NCBI GenBank assembly: GCA_044227095.1 | Contig: JBGAFV010000001.1 | Coordinates: 3,348,001 to 3,412,000, forward strand | Direction: 5' to 3' | DNA length: 64,000 bases | Origin: JACMLD01 sp044227095 | GTDB taxonomy: Bacteria; Bacteroidota; Bacteroidia; Chitinophagales; Chitinophagaceae | In this document: positions 33,570 through 42,695 of the stretch, one piece after another | How the letters are laid out: every line of letters begins with the position of its first letter | Numbering within the stretch: position 1 is the first letter of the stretch | The notes under the pieces: generated by a model | Databases searched by the model: none | Seen by the model: only the letters and a program-made list of their open reading frames with translations | What the model was told of the DNA's origin: nothing | Position numbers and translations under genes: made by a program

Positions 33570-34703
33570 ATGGATAGGAAATCGTTTATAAAAAACACCA
33601 GTTTGGCAACAGCTGCCTTAAGTTTTACGGATATACAACAGTTTGTAAAAGCACCGCTTAAAAATGCTTTGCCCCGTTGGAAAGGATTTAACCTGCTGGA
33701 CTTTTTTTCTCCCAATCCTGCGTCTGGTCCGGTTACAACGGATGATCATTTAAAATGGATGCGTGACTGGGGTTTTGATTTTGTTCGTCTTCCTATGGCA
33801 TATCCCCGTTATCTTAATATCGATCGCAGCAAAGACATTGTACCCGCAGATGTATGTAAGATTGATAATTCTGTTACAGATAAGATTGAAGCACTGGTAG
33901 CAAAAGCGCATCAATATAAAATGCATGTAAGCCTTAACCTGCACCGTGCACCAGGTTATTGTATAAATGCAGGTTTTCGTGAGCCGTATAATTTATGGAA
34001 AGATGAAGAAGCACAGAATGCTTTTTATTTTCACTGGAACATGTGGGCAAAGAAATACAAAAATGTTTCTTCAGATAAAATCAGTTTCGATTTGGTGAAC
34101 GAACCTTCTATGCGTGAAGACATGAATGATCAGCATTCAAAAAGCAGCTCTGTACCAGGTGATGTATACCGTAAGGTTGCCAATGGCGCAGCAGATGCCA
34201 TACGCAAAGAAAATTCAAAGCATCTTGTAATAGCAGATGGAAATGACGTGGGCACAAAACCTATTCCTGAAATTGTTGATCTTAATATTGGGCAAAGTTG
34301 CAGAGGGTATCATCCCGGTGCTATATCTCATTATAAAGCCCCATGGGCCAATAAAGACATCAACAATTTGCCGGAACCTAAATGGCCGGGACAGGTAGGC
34401 GAAAAATATTTAAGCAAGGAAATGCTGGAAACTTTTTATCAGCCCTGGAAAGATGTAATACAGAAAGGGGTGGGAGTGCATTGTGGCGAAGCAGGCTGCT
34501 GGAACAAAACACCGCATGATGTTTTTATTGCGTGGTTTACAGATGTGCTGGATATTCTTACAGGCGCAGGTATTGGTTTTGCCATCTGGAATTTTGTTGG
34601 CGATTTTGGTGTGTTAAATTCTGGCAGAACTGATGTTGCTTACGAAGACTGGTATGGCTATAAACTCGATAGAAAATTTTTAGATCTGATGCGCAAGCAA
34701 TAA
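33570..34703 (+). CDS. Glycoside hydrolase family 5 enzyme (cellulase-like)
   Basis: The 377-residue TIM-barrel hydrolase has catalytic acid Glu178 in FDLVNEPS and nucleophile Glu307 in GVHCGEAGCWN. RWKGFNLLDFF and FDFVRLPMAYPRYL are typical early GH5 blocks. The N-terminus MDRKSFIKNTSLATAALSF looks like a divergent Tat-type or weak signal, so export is likely but unclear. It probably cleaves beta-1,4-glucan or mannan. It is convergent with adenosine deaminase, with only a few bases between them. Confidence 0.86.
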   Translation: MDRKSFIKNTSLATAALSFTDIQQFVKAPLKNALPRWKGFNLLDFFSPNPASGPVTTDDHLKWMRDWGFDFVRLPMAYPRYLNIDRSKDIVPADVCKIDNSVTDKIEALVAKAHQYKMHVSLNLHRAPGYCINAGFREPYNLWKDEEAQNAFYFHWNMWAKKYKNVSSDKISFDLVNEPSMREDMNDQHSKSSSVPGDVYRKVANGAADAIRKENSKHLVIADGNDVGTKPIPEIVDLNIGQSCRGYHPGAISHYKAPWANKDINNLPEPKWPGQVGEKYLSKEMLETFYQPWKDVIQKGVGVHCGEAGCWNKTPHDVFIAWFTDVLDILTGAGIGFAIWNFVGDFGVLNSGRTDVAYEDWYGYKLDRKFLDLMRKQ

Positions 34704-34710
34704 GTTGATA

Positions 34711-35712
34711 TTAAAGCCCTGCATCTATGTATGTTGTTCTTAATTTTTGAAGCAGTTCAGCCTTTATCTCATTTGGTATAAAAGCAGCTTTTAACGCATT
34801 TTCATTACAGGTATAGAAATCTTTTATTGTCCATCCAAAAACATCCTGAAGCTTTTGGTATTCTTTGTTGAGTGTGATGTTAGTAATAGTACGTGCGTCA
34901 GTGTTTATGCTCAATGAAACGCCGGCTTTGTACAATTCATCAACAGGATGATCTTTATACGTGTCATAAATATCTATAAGCACATTACAGGTAGGGCATA
35001 TTTCCAGGTGAATATTGTTTTTGCATAAATGTGAAACAAGTTTTTTGTCTTCAACGCTTCTTACTCCGTGTCCAATGCGTGAAGGGCCAAAATATTCCAG
35101 TGTTTCCCAAACACTGTCTGCTCCTTTTGCTTCGCCAGCATGTGCTGTACAGTGTATGTCTTTTTCTTTTGCATACCTGAATGCGCTAACATGGTTGGTA
35201 ATGGGAAAGCCTGCTTCATCTGCCGCAATGTCAAAACCTGCAACATAAGTATTGGCAAACTGTTCTGCAAGTTTTACTGTTTGCATGCTTTGCTCTTCTG
35301 TATAATGACGGAGCGTACAAAGTATCAGCCTTGCTTCTATGCCCGTTTCTTTTACTGCAGTTGCAGTTGCCTCTTCAGTTGCTTTTACTACTTCGTAAGC
35401 TGTTAAACCTTTTTGTAAATGTTGTAAGGGAGCAAACCTTATTTCTGCATACAGCATATTATCTGCTGCCATCTGCTTAAACAAATCATACACTACCCAT
35501 TGCAATTGTTCTTTTGTTTGCATTAAAGCAAATCCATTAACAGCACGGGTTAAGAAATGTGCAAGATTGGTGCATTTTTCAGGTGCCACAAAATCATGCA
35601 TGTATTCTTCATAGCTGACAGAAGGATCAATCTTTGCAACTACTTCATAACTCAGCGAGCAATCGAGGTGCAGGTGCAGTTCAACTTTTGGTAATGAAGC
35701 AATAGGTATCAT
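34711..35712 (-). CDS. add: Adenosine deaminase
   Basis: The 333-residue TIM-barrel deaminase converts adenosine to inosine using zinc. Motifs are PKVELHLHLD (His13, His15), CTAHAGEAKG (metal His and catalytic Glu), GPSRIGHGV and SINTDARTI (Asp pair). It is cytosolic. Its start overlaps the stop of the HAD gene in an ATGA (35709-35712), so the two are translationally coupled. A neighbouring HAD phosphatase could provide nucleosides from nucleotides, which is inference. Family members also include adenine deaminases, but the length and motifs favour adenosine. Confidence 0.9.
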   Translation of the reverse strand: MIPIASLPKVELHLHLDCSLSYEVVAKIDPSVSYEEYMHDFVAPEKCTNLAHFLTRAVNGFALMQTKEQLQWVVYDLFKQMAADNMLYAEIRFAPLQHLQKGLTAYEVVKATEEATATAVKETGIEARLILCTLRHYTEEQSMQTVKLAEQFANTYVAGFDIAADEAGFPITNHVSAFRYAKEKDIHCTAHAGEAKGADSVWETLEYFGPSRIGHGVRSVEDKKLVSHLCKNNIHLEICPTCNVLIDIYDTYKDHPVDELYKAGVSLSINTDARTITNITLNKEYQKLQDVFGWTIKDFYTCNENALKAAFIPNEIKAELLQKLRTTYIDAGL

Positions 35713-36398
35713 GACAGCAGGTGTGGTAAAATTTCTTTAATGTGCCCCAGTTGTATAAAATCGGGATGATTGATGTTTGGCGAAACCTGTTCATGTGCCC
35801 ATGTAGTATGGTAAGGTACATGCACACCATACGCACCTACGGCTAGCACGGGCAATACATCTGATTTAAGTGAATTACCAATCATCATAAAATTTGCGGG
35901 GTCAATATCAAGGTGTTTTATCAGCTTTATATAATCTTTCTCCTGTTTATCGCTCATTATTTCTGTATGATGAAAAAAATGTTCGATGCCGGATTTTTTT
36001 AGTTTTCTTTCCTGGTCAAGCAAATCTCCTTTAGTAGCTACAACAAGGCGGTATTTGCCAGAAAGCGCTTTTAGTACATCTTCTACACCATCCAGCATTT
36101 CTATGGGTTTTTCCAGCAATTGTTTGCCGTATTCAATTATTTTTTCTATAACCACAATGTTTACCGTGTTTTTTGTAATGCGCAAAGCCGCTTCAATCAT
36201 GCTAAGAATATATCCTTTTATGCCATAGCCATAGGATGCAAGATTGGCAATTTCTATTTTAAACAGTTCCTGCGAGGCAGAGTGGTGTGGAAGATAATCT
36301 TCCAGTAATGCGCAAAATTTTTGTTCTGTTTCCTGGAAATAAGGTTCGTTTATCCAAAGCGTATCATCTGCATCAAAAGCTACCACTTTAATATCCAT
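35709..36398 (-). CDS. HAD-superfamily phosphatase
   Basis: The 229-residue hydrolase has motif I FDADDTLW (nucleophile Asp9, acid Asp11), motif II VVATKGD near residue 118, and motif III/IV KPEN-equivalent MMIGNSLKSDVLPVLAVG near 170. A helical cap lies between motifs I and II. It is a small-molecule phosphatase of the HAD IA type, cytosolic. It overlaps adenosine deaminase by four bases, so a nucleotide 5'-phosphatase role is plausible but unproven. Confidence 0.86.
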   Translation of the reverse strand: MDIKVVAFDADDTLWINEPYFQETEQKFCALLEDYLPHHSASQELFKIEIANLASYGYGIKGYILSMIEAALRITKNTVNIVVIEKIIEYGKQLLEKPIEMLDGVEDVLKALSGKYRLVVATKGDLLDQERKLKKSGIEHFFHHTEIMSDKQEKDYIKLIKHLDIDPANFMMIGNSLKSDVLPVLAVGAYGVHVPYHTTWAHEQVSPNINHPDFIQLGHIKEILPHLLS

Positions 36399-36530
36399 TC
36401 CTTCATTATTTAAAAGCGAAGATAAATAAAGTATTGCCGCACATTAATTTTTGAGATTGGTGCACTGTTAAGCAACGCTTTTGTTTTTTCAACCGTAAGA
36501 GATAGAAATAGTTAAACCTTATTCTCCCAA

Positions 36531-36557
36531 TACGGGAAATTTTCCGGGTATTTATAC
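36531..36557 (+). promoter_or_regulatory. Candidate operator: CGGGAAATTTTCCGGGTATT motif
   Basis: The motif lies about 115 bp upstream of the T9SS cargo gene, resembles two sites in the 11856-12270 spacer and includes the near-palindrome CGGGAAATTTTCCGG. The binding protein is unknown. Confidence 0.3.
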
Positions 36558-36671
36558 GATGGCAATCCGCAAGCCTGTGAAATTAAATCTGGGTCGTCCT
36601 TAAAAACGTATGTAATTAAAGGAAAATTTGTTCGCCCGATTTACTTAAATTTAGTATTCAAACCGAGGTAA

Positions 36672-38624
36672 TTGCAAAAGCGATTGGATTCTTGTAGCCG
36701 TACTATTCAGCTTTATTTTGGTATGGTATTGCTGATGTGCAGCAGTTATTATACTGCAGTTGCACAGGGCTGCCCTGCTAATATCGATTTTGAAACAGGC
36801 ACTTTTTATGGATGGACATGTTATACAGGGCATGTTGCATCTGTGAATGGCGTAAATGTAATTTCCCTTAATGTTTCCGGGCCGTTGATTGATCGGCATA
36901 CCATGTTAACATCCTTCCCCGGAGATGGCAAAGATCCTTATGGCAACTTTCCTGTTAATTGTCCTAATGGAAGTGGCCATTCTATCAAACTTGGCAATAC
37001 AAGCGGTGGCAATGAAGCTGAAGGCGTATCGTACGAGTTTACCATTCCACCTAATGAAGATGTGTACAGCATAATTTATCATTATGCTGTTGTTTTTCAG
37101 GATCCTAATCACCTGGAAAGTGAACAACCAAGAATGGAAGTAGAGGTTACTAATGTAACGGATGATATCCGCATTGATTGCTCTTCATTTGCTTTTCATC
37201 CATATGGAACTGTATTGCCCGGTTTTGAATTGTCGCCCAACCCGGGTACGGAAACACCGGTATGGTTTAAAAACTGGTCGGCGGTTTCTATTAACCTGGA
37301 TAATATGGCCGGTAAAACAATCAGGTTGTTTTTCAAAACTGCAGACTGCACTTTCAGAAGACATTTTGGGTATGCTTATGTTGATGTAAATACAGAATGT
37401 ACTGGTGAGTTTACCGGCGCAGCCTATTGCCCCGATGATACTGCCGTAAACGTGATAGCACCTTATGGATATGAAAACTACAAATGGTTCAACAGCACAT
37501 TTACGCAGATACTTGGCGAAGGACAAGTATTAAGGTTGATGCCGCCACCGCCGCCGGGTACAAAAATTGCAGTACAGCTTGTACCATATAACGGGTACGG
37601 ATGTCTTGATACATTATTTGCAAACCTGGTAGACACGCTTAAGGTGTACGCAAATGCAGGCCCCGATTTAAGTTCGTGCAATAAAACACCTGTGCAGATT
37701 GGCGTGCCACCCAAGCCTGGGATAAGCTACCGGTGGAGCCCTGCAGCAGGTTTATCAGATCCTACAATATCAAATCCTTTGGCTATTCCTAGTATAACCA
37801 CCAAGTATGTACTAACGGCCAGCAGTAGTGGAGGAGGATGCGCTACAACAGATACAGTGGTTGTTACTGCCGATATTGTAAACGATTCATTGGGTGTAAT
37901 TGGCAAAGAGTCTTATTGTATTACAGACAACGACAGTGCAATACTTGTAGTACAGCCAACAAAAACCATACAATGGTTTAAAGACAATCTTGCTATTCCG
38001 GGTGCCAATGATCCTACATTCCATGTACAGCAAAGTGGTACTTACTATGCATTCCTTAGCAGCAACCTGGGCTGCAGTGTAACTACCACTAAGAAAAATA
38101 TTTTGATTGATGTGCCGAGGGTTGGTATTACTTACCCAATGAAATTTATACTTGCAGATGCATCCGTTCCATTGAAGGCAAGAGATTTTGGCACTTCAGT
38201 ATTATGGAAACCTGCAAGCAACCTTAATGATCCTACCAGTTTTACGCCTTTGTTCTCCGGTACAGCAGATATTTTGTACAATGTAACCATTAAAACTGCC
38301 AGTGGCTGTTTAACTACGGATACGCAGGCTATAAAAATTATCAATCGTGCAGATATCTATGTGCCAACTGCATTTACACCAAACGGAGATGGATATAACG
38401 ATATTTTGCGGCCGACCCTAAGGGGTATTAAGGAGATGCATTATTTCCGTGTATTTAACCGTGTTGGTCAATTGCTGTTTGAAACACATAAAGAATACGA
38501 AGGCTGGAATGGCTTAATCAATGGCCATGTACAATCAACCCAGACCGTTGTATGGGTTGCAGAAGGTTTAGGCGATGATAATAAACTTTACAAGAGGACA
38601 GGATCTACTGTATTGTTGCGGTAA
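36672..38624 (+). CDS. T9SS cargo protein with CHU_C (gliding-motility-associated) C-terminal domain
   Basis: The 650-residue secreted protein ends in a gliding-motility-associated C-terminal domain: FTPNGDGYNDILRP (about 566), FRVFNRVGQLLFE, EGWNGLINGH. This domain directs export through the type IX system. The rest is beta-rich: an N-terminal NIDFETGTFYGWTCY lectin-like/jelly-roll region to about 240, then Ig-like modules such as PVQIGVPPKPGISYRWSP. The start is TTG at 36672, giving a basic n-region before FGMVLLMCSSYYTAVAQ; the ATG at 36723 would leave a signal without positive charge. It is probably a surface adhesin or matrix protein. Confidence 0.82.
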   Translation: MQKRLDSCSRTIQLYFGMVLLMCSSYYTAVAQGCPANIDFETGTFYGWTCYTGHVASVNGVNVISLNVSGPLIDRHTMLTSFPGDGKDPYGNFPVNCPNGSGHSIKLGNTSGGNEAEGVSYEFTIPPNEDVYSIIYHYAVVFQDPNHLESEQPRMEVEVTNVTDDIRIDCSSFAFHPYGTVLPGFELSPNPGTETPVWFKNWSAVSINLDNMAGKTIRLFFKTADCTFRRHFGYAYVDVNTECTGEFTGAAYCPDDTAVNVIAPYGYENYKWFNSTFTQILGEGQVLRLMPPPPPGTKIAVQLVPYNGYGCLDTLFANLVDTLKVYANAGPDLSSCNKTPVQIGVPPKPGISYRWSPAAGLSDPTISNPLAIPSITTKYVLTASSSGGGCATTDTVVVTADIVNDSLGVIGKESYCITDNDSAILVVQPTKTIQWFKDNLAIPGANDPTFHVQQSGTYYAFLSSNLGCSVTTTKKNILIDVPRVGITYPMKFILADASVPLKARDFGTSVLWKPASNLNDPTSFTPLFSGTADILYNVTIKTASGCLTTDTQAIKIINRADIYVPTAFTPNGDGYNDILRPTLRGIKEMHYFRVFNRVGQLLFETHKEYEGWNGLINGHVQSTQTVVWVAEGLGDDNKLYKRTGSTVLLR

Positions 38625-38650
38625 TATAAAGTATAATTTTTTCTTTTTGT

Positions 38651-39397
38651 TTATGGCTTAAACTTTGCCAGGAAAGCTTCTTTTCTGCGCACTGCAACTT
38701 CAACTGTTGTACCATCCAGCATTTCTACATAACCGCCGCGGCCCTTTACATAAGATTTAATGCAATTAAGATTTATAAGAAATGAATGGTGTATTCTAAA
38801 GAAAATATTTAGTGGAAGTTGTTCTTCAATTTCTTTGAGGTGTTGGCTTACTAATATACTTTTTTTATTAATAAGGTTTAATTTGGTATAACTGCCGTTT
38901 GCTTCGCAGTACATGATTTCGTCAATTTCTACAAAAACAAATCCATTCATAGTTGGAAAGCCTGCCCGCTTTGTTTTAAAAGTATCTTCAGGTTCAGGTT
39001 TGTTTTTGGATGGTAGTTCAGTATTATTTTCCTGTTTTTTCATTTTAAGGCGTTGGATACAATCACGTAATGCATCAATGCTAACGGGTTTTAAAATATA
39101 ATCAAAAGCTTCCAGCCGGATGGCTTTTATTGCATAATGATCGAATGCGGTTACAAAAACAATTTCAAAATTGTATGGAGAAAGCCGCGTTAATAAATCA
39201 AATCCATTTTCGAGTGGCATTTCAATATCAAGAAAAACTATATCGGGGCTTTGCGATAATAATTTTTGATGCGCTTCTGCTACTGAAGAAGCAGTATCTA
39301 AAATGGTTACATCAGGACAATAGGTATTCAATAATTTCGTAAACACCCTTATGCTGCCGGGTTCATCATCTACAATAAATGCGGTTAGTCTTTGCAT
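38651..39397 (-). CDS. LytTR-family response regulator
   Basis: The 248-residue response regulator has a receiver domain (acidic pocket DDE at 10-12, phosphoacceptor Asp57 in FLDIEMP, Thr/Lys in FVTAFDHYAIKAI and ILKPV) and a C-terminal LytTR DNA-binding domain (IMYCEANGSYTKL, FFRIHHSFLINLNCI). A Lys-rich linker joins them. Its start is three bases from the stop of the histidine kinase gene, so they form a two-component pair. It is convergent with the T9SS cargo gene. Confidence 0.93.
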   Translation of the reverse strand: MQRLTAFIVDDEPGSIRVFTKLLNTYCPDVTILDTASSVAEAHQKLLSQSPDIVFLDIEMPLENGFDLLTRLSPYNFEIVFVTAFDHYAIKAIRLEAFDYILKPVSIDALRDCIQRLKMKKQENNTELPSKNKPEPEDTFKTKRAGFPTMNGFVFVEIDEIMYCEANGSYTKLNLINKKSILVSQHLKEIEEQLPLNIFFRIHHSFLINLNCIKSYVKGRGGYVEMLDGTTVEVAVRRKEAFLAKFKP

Positions 39398-39400
39398 AAA

Positions 39401-42373
39401 CTATAATTCAAAAATAATTTCAACACGTGTACCGGAACCGGCCGTGATATCTTCTTCCTGTACATCTTTCACATTCACCCATATTTTCTTGCCTGTTATT
39501 TGCGTGATGGTTCGTACACGTTCTTCGGTTAAAGCCATTCCTTTAGAACTGTGGTGCCGGCCCGGTGTTCCTTTTTTTGCCTGGTTAATGCCAATGCCAT
39601 TGTCTTTAATCACAAAAGTTAATGTATTGCCACTAGTTAAAGCTGCTTCTATGATTATTTCCCCAGCGTTGTTTCTTACATTGCTAATGCCGTGTTTTAT
39701 GGCATTTTCTATATAAGGCTGAACAATCATAGTGGGTATTTTTAAGAGTTCTATTTTTGGCTGCAGTTTTTCTTCTATAACAAAAGAAAAATTAAACCTG
39801 TTATCAAATCTCGTTTTTTCCAGTTCAAGGTAAGTAGTAAGATAACGCACTTCATCAGCAATGCTGATAAATGAATTGCTTGAGTTTTCAAGTGTTTGCC
39901 TGATTAAGGAAGACAGGTTGACGAGAAACCTGTTAGCAGGTTCAATATCTTGCGATAAAATAAAATCCTGCACAGTATTAAGGCAGTTAAAAATAAAGTG
40001 GGGGTTCATTTGTGCCCTTAATGCTTTTTGTTGCAGTTCCAGCATTTCCAGCTGAATGTCTTTCTTTCTTTTTTCGTGCTGGCTTTTCTTTTTGAGCTGC
40101 ATATAAATAACAAGCCAACCCAGTGCAAAAACAAACGCTCCAGCCATTACCAGAAACCATTTGGTTTTCCAGAAAGGTGTGCTGATTGTAAAAAATAATT
40201 TTATTGGATTGGGCGCAATTTCCCTGTTATCTGTAATGGCTTTTATTTCCAGTACAAAATCTCCGGGTGGCAAATAAGAATATTCGATGGATGGGTTGGT
40301 AGTTGTATCCCATTTTTGTGAAATGCCTTCTATGCGGTACACATAGCCTGGTATATTATTTGAACGAAAAGAAATGAGGGAGTAATCAATCCTGATACGC
40401 TTTCCATAACCACCCAGGTAGTGTTGCGTTTCTGATGATTGGGTACTATCGCCAATGGTTACCCCAAGTAATTTTAATCTTTGTTTTGGCTGTTGCAGGC
40501 TTAAGTTTTTTCTAAAAACAGTTAACCCTGCAGGTGTTCCTGCATATACCATACTGTCATCAACATAAATTGAGTTGATCATATCAACTGTCAATCCCTG
40601 GCTCTGCTGGTAAGAAATGGCGTTAACAATAGATGAATCAATGCTAATGCGGCAAATACCTTTATTGGTACCCACCCATAAAAACTGGTTGTCGCTATAC
40701 AAACTCCGGCAATTATTGCTGGGCAGGTGATTAAGAGTGTTTATTTGATAAACAATTTTATCATTTACTACGCCTGTTAAACCCTCATTATAAGTAGCAA
40801 CCCATAAAATATTATCAATACCTGAAGTTATTGCAGATATACGTGTACTCAATTTGGGCTGATCGTTACCAAGAAAACTAATTTTTTTATTTTCATCTAT
40901 TTTGTACAAGCCAGATAAAGTGCCGAAATATAAAGTATTGTTTAAGTAGCATACAGCAGTAGCACGTTGATGATAAAGTGTATCAAGAATAGTCAAATCA
41001 TTTTTACGTATGCGCAATAAACATTTGCCGGTTGCAACAATCAATTCATCGGATCCGGTTTCTGCTACTGCTTTTACAGGGAATATATTTTTTATAATGA
41101 TTTTACCAGTAACTGATAATTTGGCAAGGAAATCATCAAAGCCAACTATACAGTCTCCTGTAGAGAGTAATTTGGCGCAAAAAGCACGGCTTAATCCGTT
41201 ATTGTATTTTGCTCTTCCACCAAATTTTTCAAGTTTAACAGGAGTAAAGCTTTTATCCTGGGGAGAAAATAAATATAAGCGGGAGTCGTCGCTTCCTGTA
41301 ACAATTTTCCCTTTATATGCAGATACAGCATAAAATTCTCTGTGTACTTCTGTTTTGGATGGTGTATAATTGTGAATAACGGCAGAAGCCAGTTTCATCA
41401 ACCCTTTTCCCGGAACAGCAAACCAGATATTTTTTTCATCATCCTGAAAAGTTGCAGATACCTTTTCATCTGGCAGGTAATGTTCTTCAAAAACAGGTTT
41501 GTTTTTTGCTATCTGTAATGAACCGTGTATGGTGCTGATAAAACGTAAGCGCATATGCTCCCTGGTAAATTCTATTGCACCGGGAGGTTGTGGAAAGAGT
41601 ATTGCGTTGTCTGAGCTGTCAACGTCAAGCCATGATCTTTTGAATACAGACTGGTATGTTGTATCCATTTCTTTTATCGTTATTGTTTTATAGTCATAAT
41701 TAAATACAGTGTCCTTTTTTGCTATAACAAATCCTGGATGGTATAAATTTTTACGGGCATATCGTATATTAGAAATCGGAAGCAGGTTTACACTGTCTTT
41801 ATCAGAAATTGTGTAAACATGGATATTGTCGTAAATCAGCAGGTTGCCTAAATTATCCTCAATAATTTCAACCACGAAAGAAGAAAGTGGAATTTGTTTT
41901 AATAAACTGTCATTTTTTTCATTGTGAATTTTGCCGTTTTTGTAAAAACACAATTTGTCTTTAAATGGTACTATCCATACCCTCCCTTTCTTATCGGCAT
42001 ATAGTCTTAATATTTCATTGTCTGGTAAACCATCGGCACTGGTATAGTTTTTAAACTGCACGCCGTTGTAACGAACGGCCCCTGCATCGGTTGCAAACCA
42101 TATGAATCCATCTTTATCCTGACAGATACTATAAATGGTATTGCTTGGCAAGCCATCTTTAATATTGTAGTTGATGTAATTGTATTCCTGGGCTTGTAGT
42201 GGTTTGCAAAAGAGATTAATCAATACAATAAGAGAAAATAAGCAAAGTAGTTTTGATCTTAACCTTGTGCTTAGCGGCAAAAGTAATTTCCAGCTTCTGT
42301 TAAAAGAACTGATAAAAACATAAATAGGTTGAGGGATGATATGGCGGATGATGGCATTTATAAATACTGGCAT
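39401..42373 (-). CDS. Propeller-type sensor histidine kinase
   Basis: The 990-residue membrane sensor has an N-terminal signal anchor (LCLFSLIVLINLF), two seven-bladed propellers of periplasmic sensor repeats (YNIKDGLPSNTIYSICQD, GFIWFATDAGAVRYNG and similar, up to about 640), a Y_Y_Y domain (YSYLPPGDFVLEIKA), one membrane segment near 748, and a LytS/YehU-type kinase with phospho-accepting His in QMNPHFIFNCLN (about 790) and ATPase box KDNGIGI. It likely autophosphorylates and passes phosphate to the LytTR regulator encoded just downstream. The ligand is unknown; relatives often sense glycans. Confidence 0.92.
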   Translation of the reverse strand: MPVFINAIIRHIIPQPIYVFISSFNRSWKLLLPLSTRLRSKLLCLFSLIVLINLFCKPLQAQEYNYINYNIKDGLPSNTIYSICQDKDGFIWFATDAGAVRYNGVQFKNYTSADGLPDNEILRLYADKKGRVWIVPFKDKLCFYKNGKIHNEKNDSLLKQIPLSSFVVEIIEDNLGNLLIYDNIHVYTISDKDSVNLLPISNIRYARKNLYHPGFVIAKKDTVFNYDYKTITIKEMDTTYQSVFKRSWLDVDSSDNAILFPQPPGAIEFTREHMRLRFISTIHGSLQIAKNKPVFEEHYLPDEKVSATFQDDEKNIWFAVPGKGLMKLASAVIHNYTPSKTEVHREFYAVSAYKGKIVTGSDDSRLYLFSPQDKSFTPVKLEKFGGRAKYNNGLSRAFCAKLLSTGDCIVGFDDFLAKLSVTGKIIIKNIFPVKAVAETGSDELIVATGKCLLRIRKNDLTILDTLYHQRATAVCYLNNTLYFGTLSGLYKIDENKKISFLGNDQPKLSTRISAITSGIDNILWVATYNEGLTGVVNDKIVYQINTLNHLPSNNCRSLYSDNQFLWVGTNKGICRISIDSSIVNAISYQQSQGLTVDMINSIYVDDSMVYAGTPAGLTVFRKNLSLQQPKQRLKLLGVTIGDSTQSSETQHYLGGYGKRIRIDYSLISFRSNNIPGYVYRIEGISQKWDTTTNPSIEYSYLPPGDFVLEIKAITDNREIAPNPIKLFFTISTPFWKTKWFLVMAGAFVFALGWLVIYMQLKKKSQHEKRKKDIQLEMLELQQKALRAQMNPHFIFNCLNTVQDFILSQDIEPANRFLVNLSSLIRQTLENSSNSFISIADEVRYLTTYLELEKTRFDNRFNFSFVIEEKLQPKIELLKIPTMIVQPYIENAIKHGISNVRNNAGEIIIEAALTSGNTLTFVIKDNGIGINQAKKGTPGRHHSSKGMALTEERVRTITQITGKKIWVNVKDVQEEDITAGSGTRVEIIFEL

Positions 42374-42695
42374 ACCAACAAACCTGGTTTATTGCTTAAG
42401 GGATTGTGACTTTGGATCTCCTATTTTCATATACACACATTTATTTTTTACAAGCACAGTTATTTCTATAAATGCACGTTTATTGGTTTGTGCTTAACCT
42501 AAAAGGAACTATAAATACATTTATTCAGAAATGATGCGCTGAAGCATTCTCACAGGCTTACTCCTTCACCATATACACCATTTTACCTTATCCTATATTT
42601 TACTAAAAGATTGCTTCAGTGCAATTTCATTTCTTACCCGCACGGTTATTTGTCATTCAAAATAATTCTATTGGCGTAAATCCCCCAAATGTGTT
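42374..42695. other. 322-bp spacer, no feature recognised
   Basis: The spacer lies between the histidine kinase start and the E2 stop, both on the minus strand. It is AT-rich, with no open frame, clear terminator, TANNTTTG element or repeat phrase that I could find. A TTTATTGGTTTGTGC stretch near 42480 has no match elsewhere. Confidence 0.4.
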
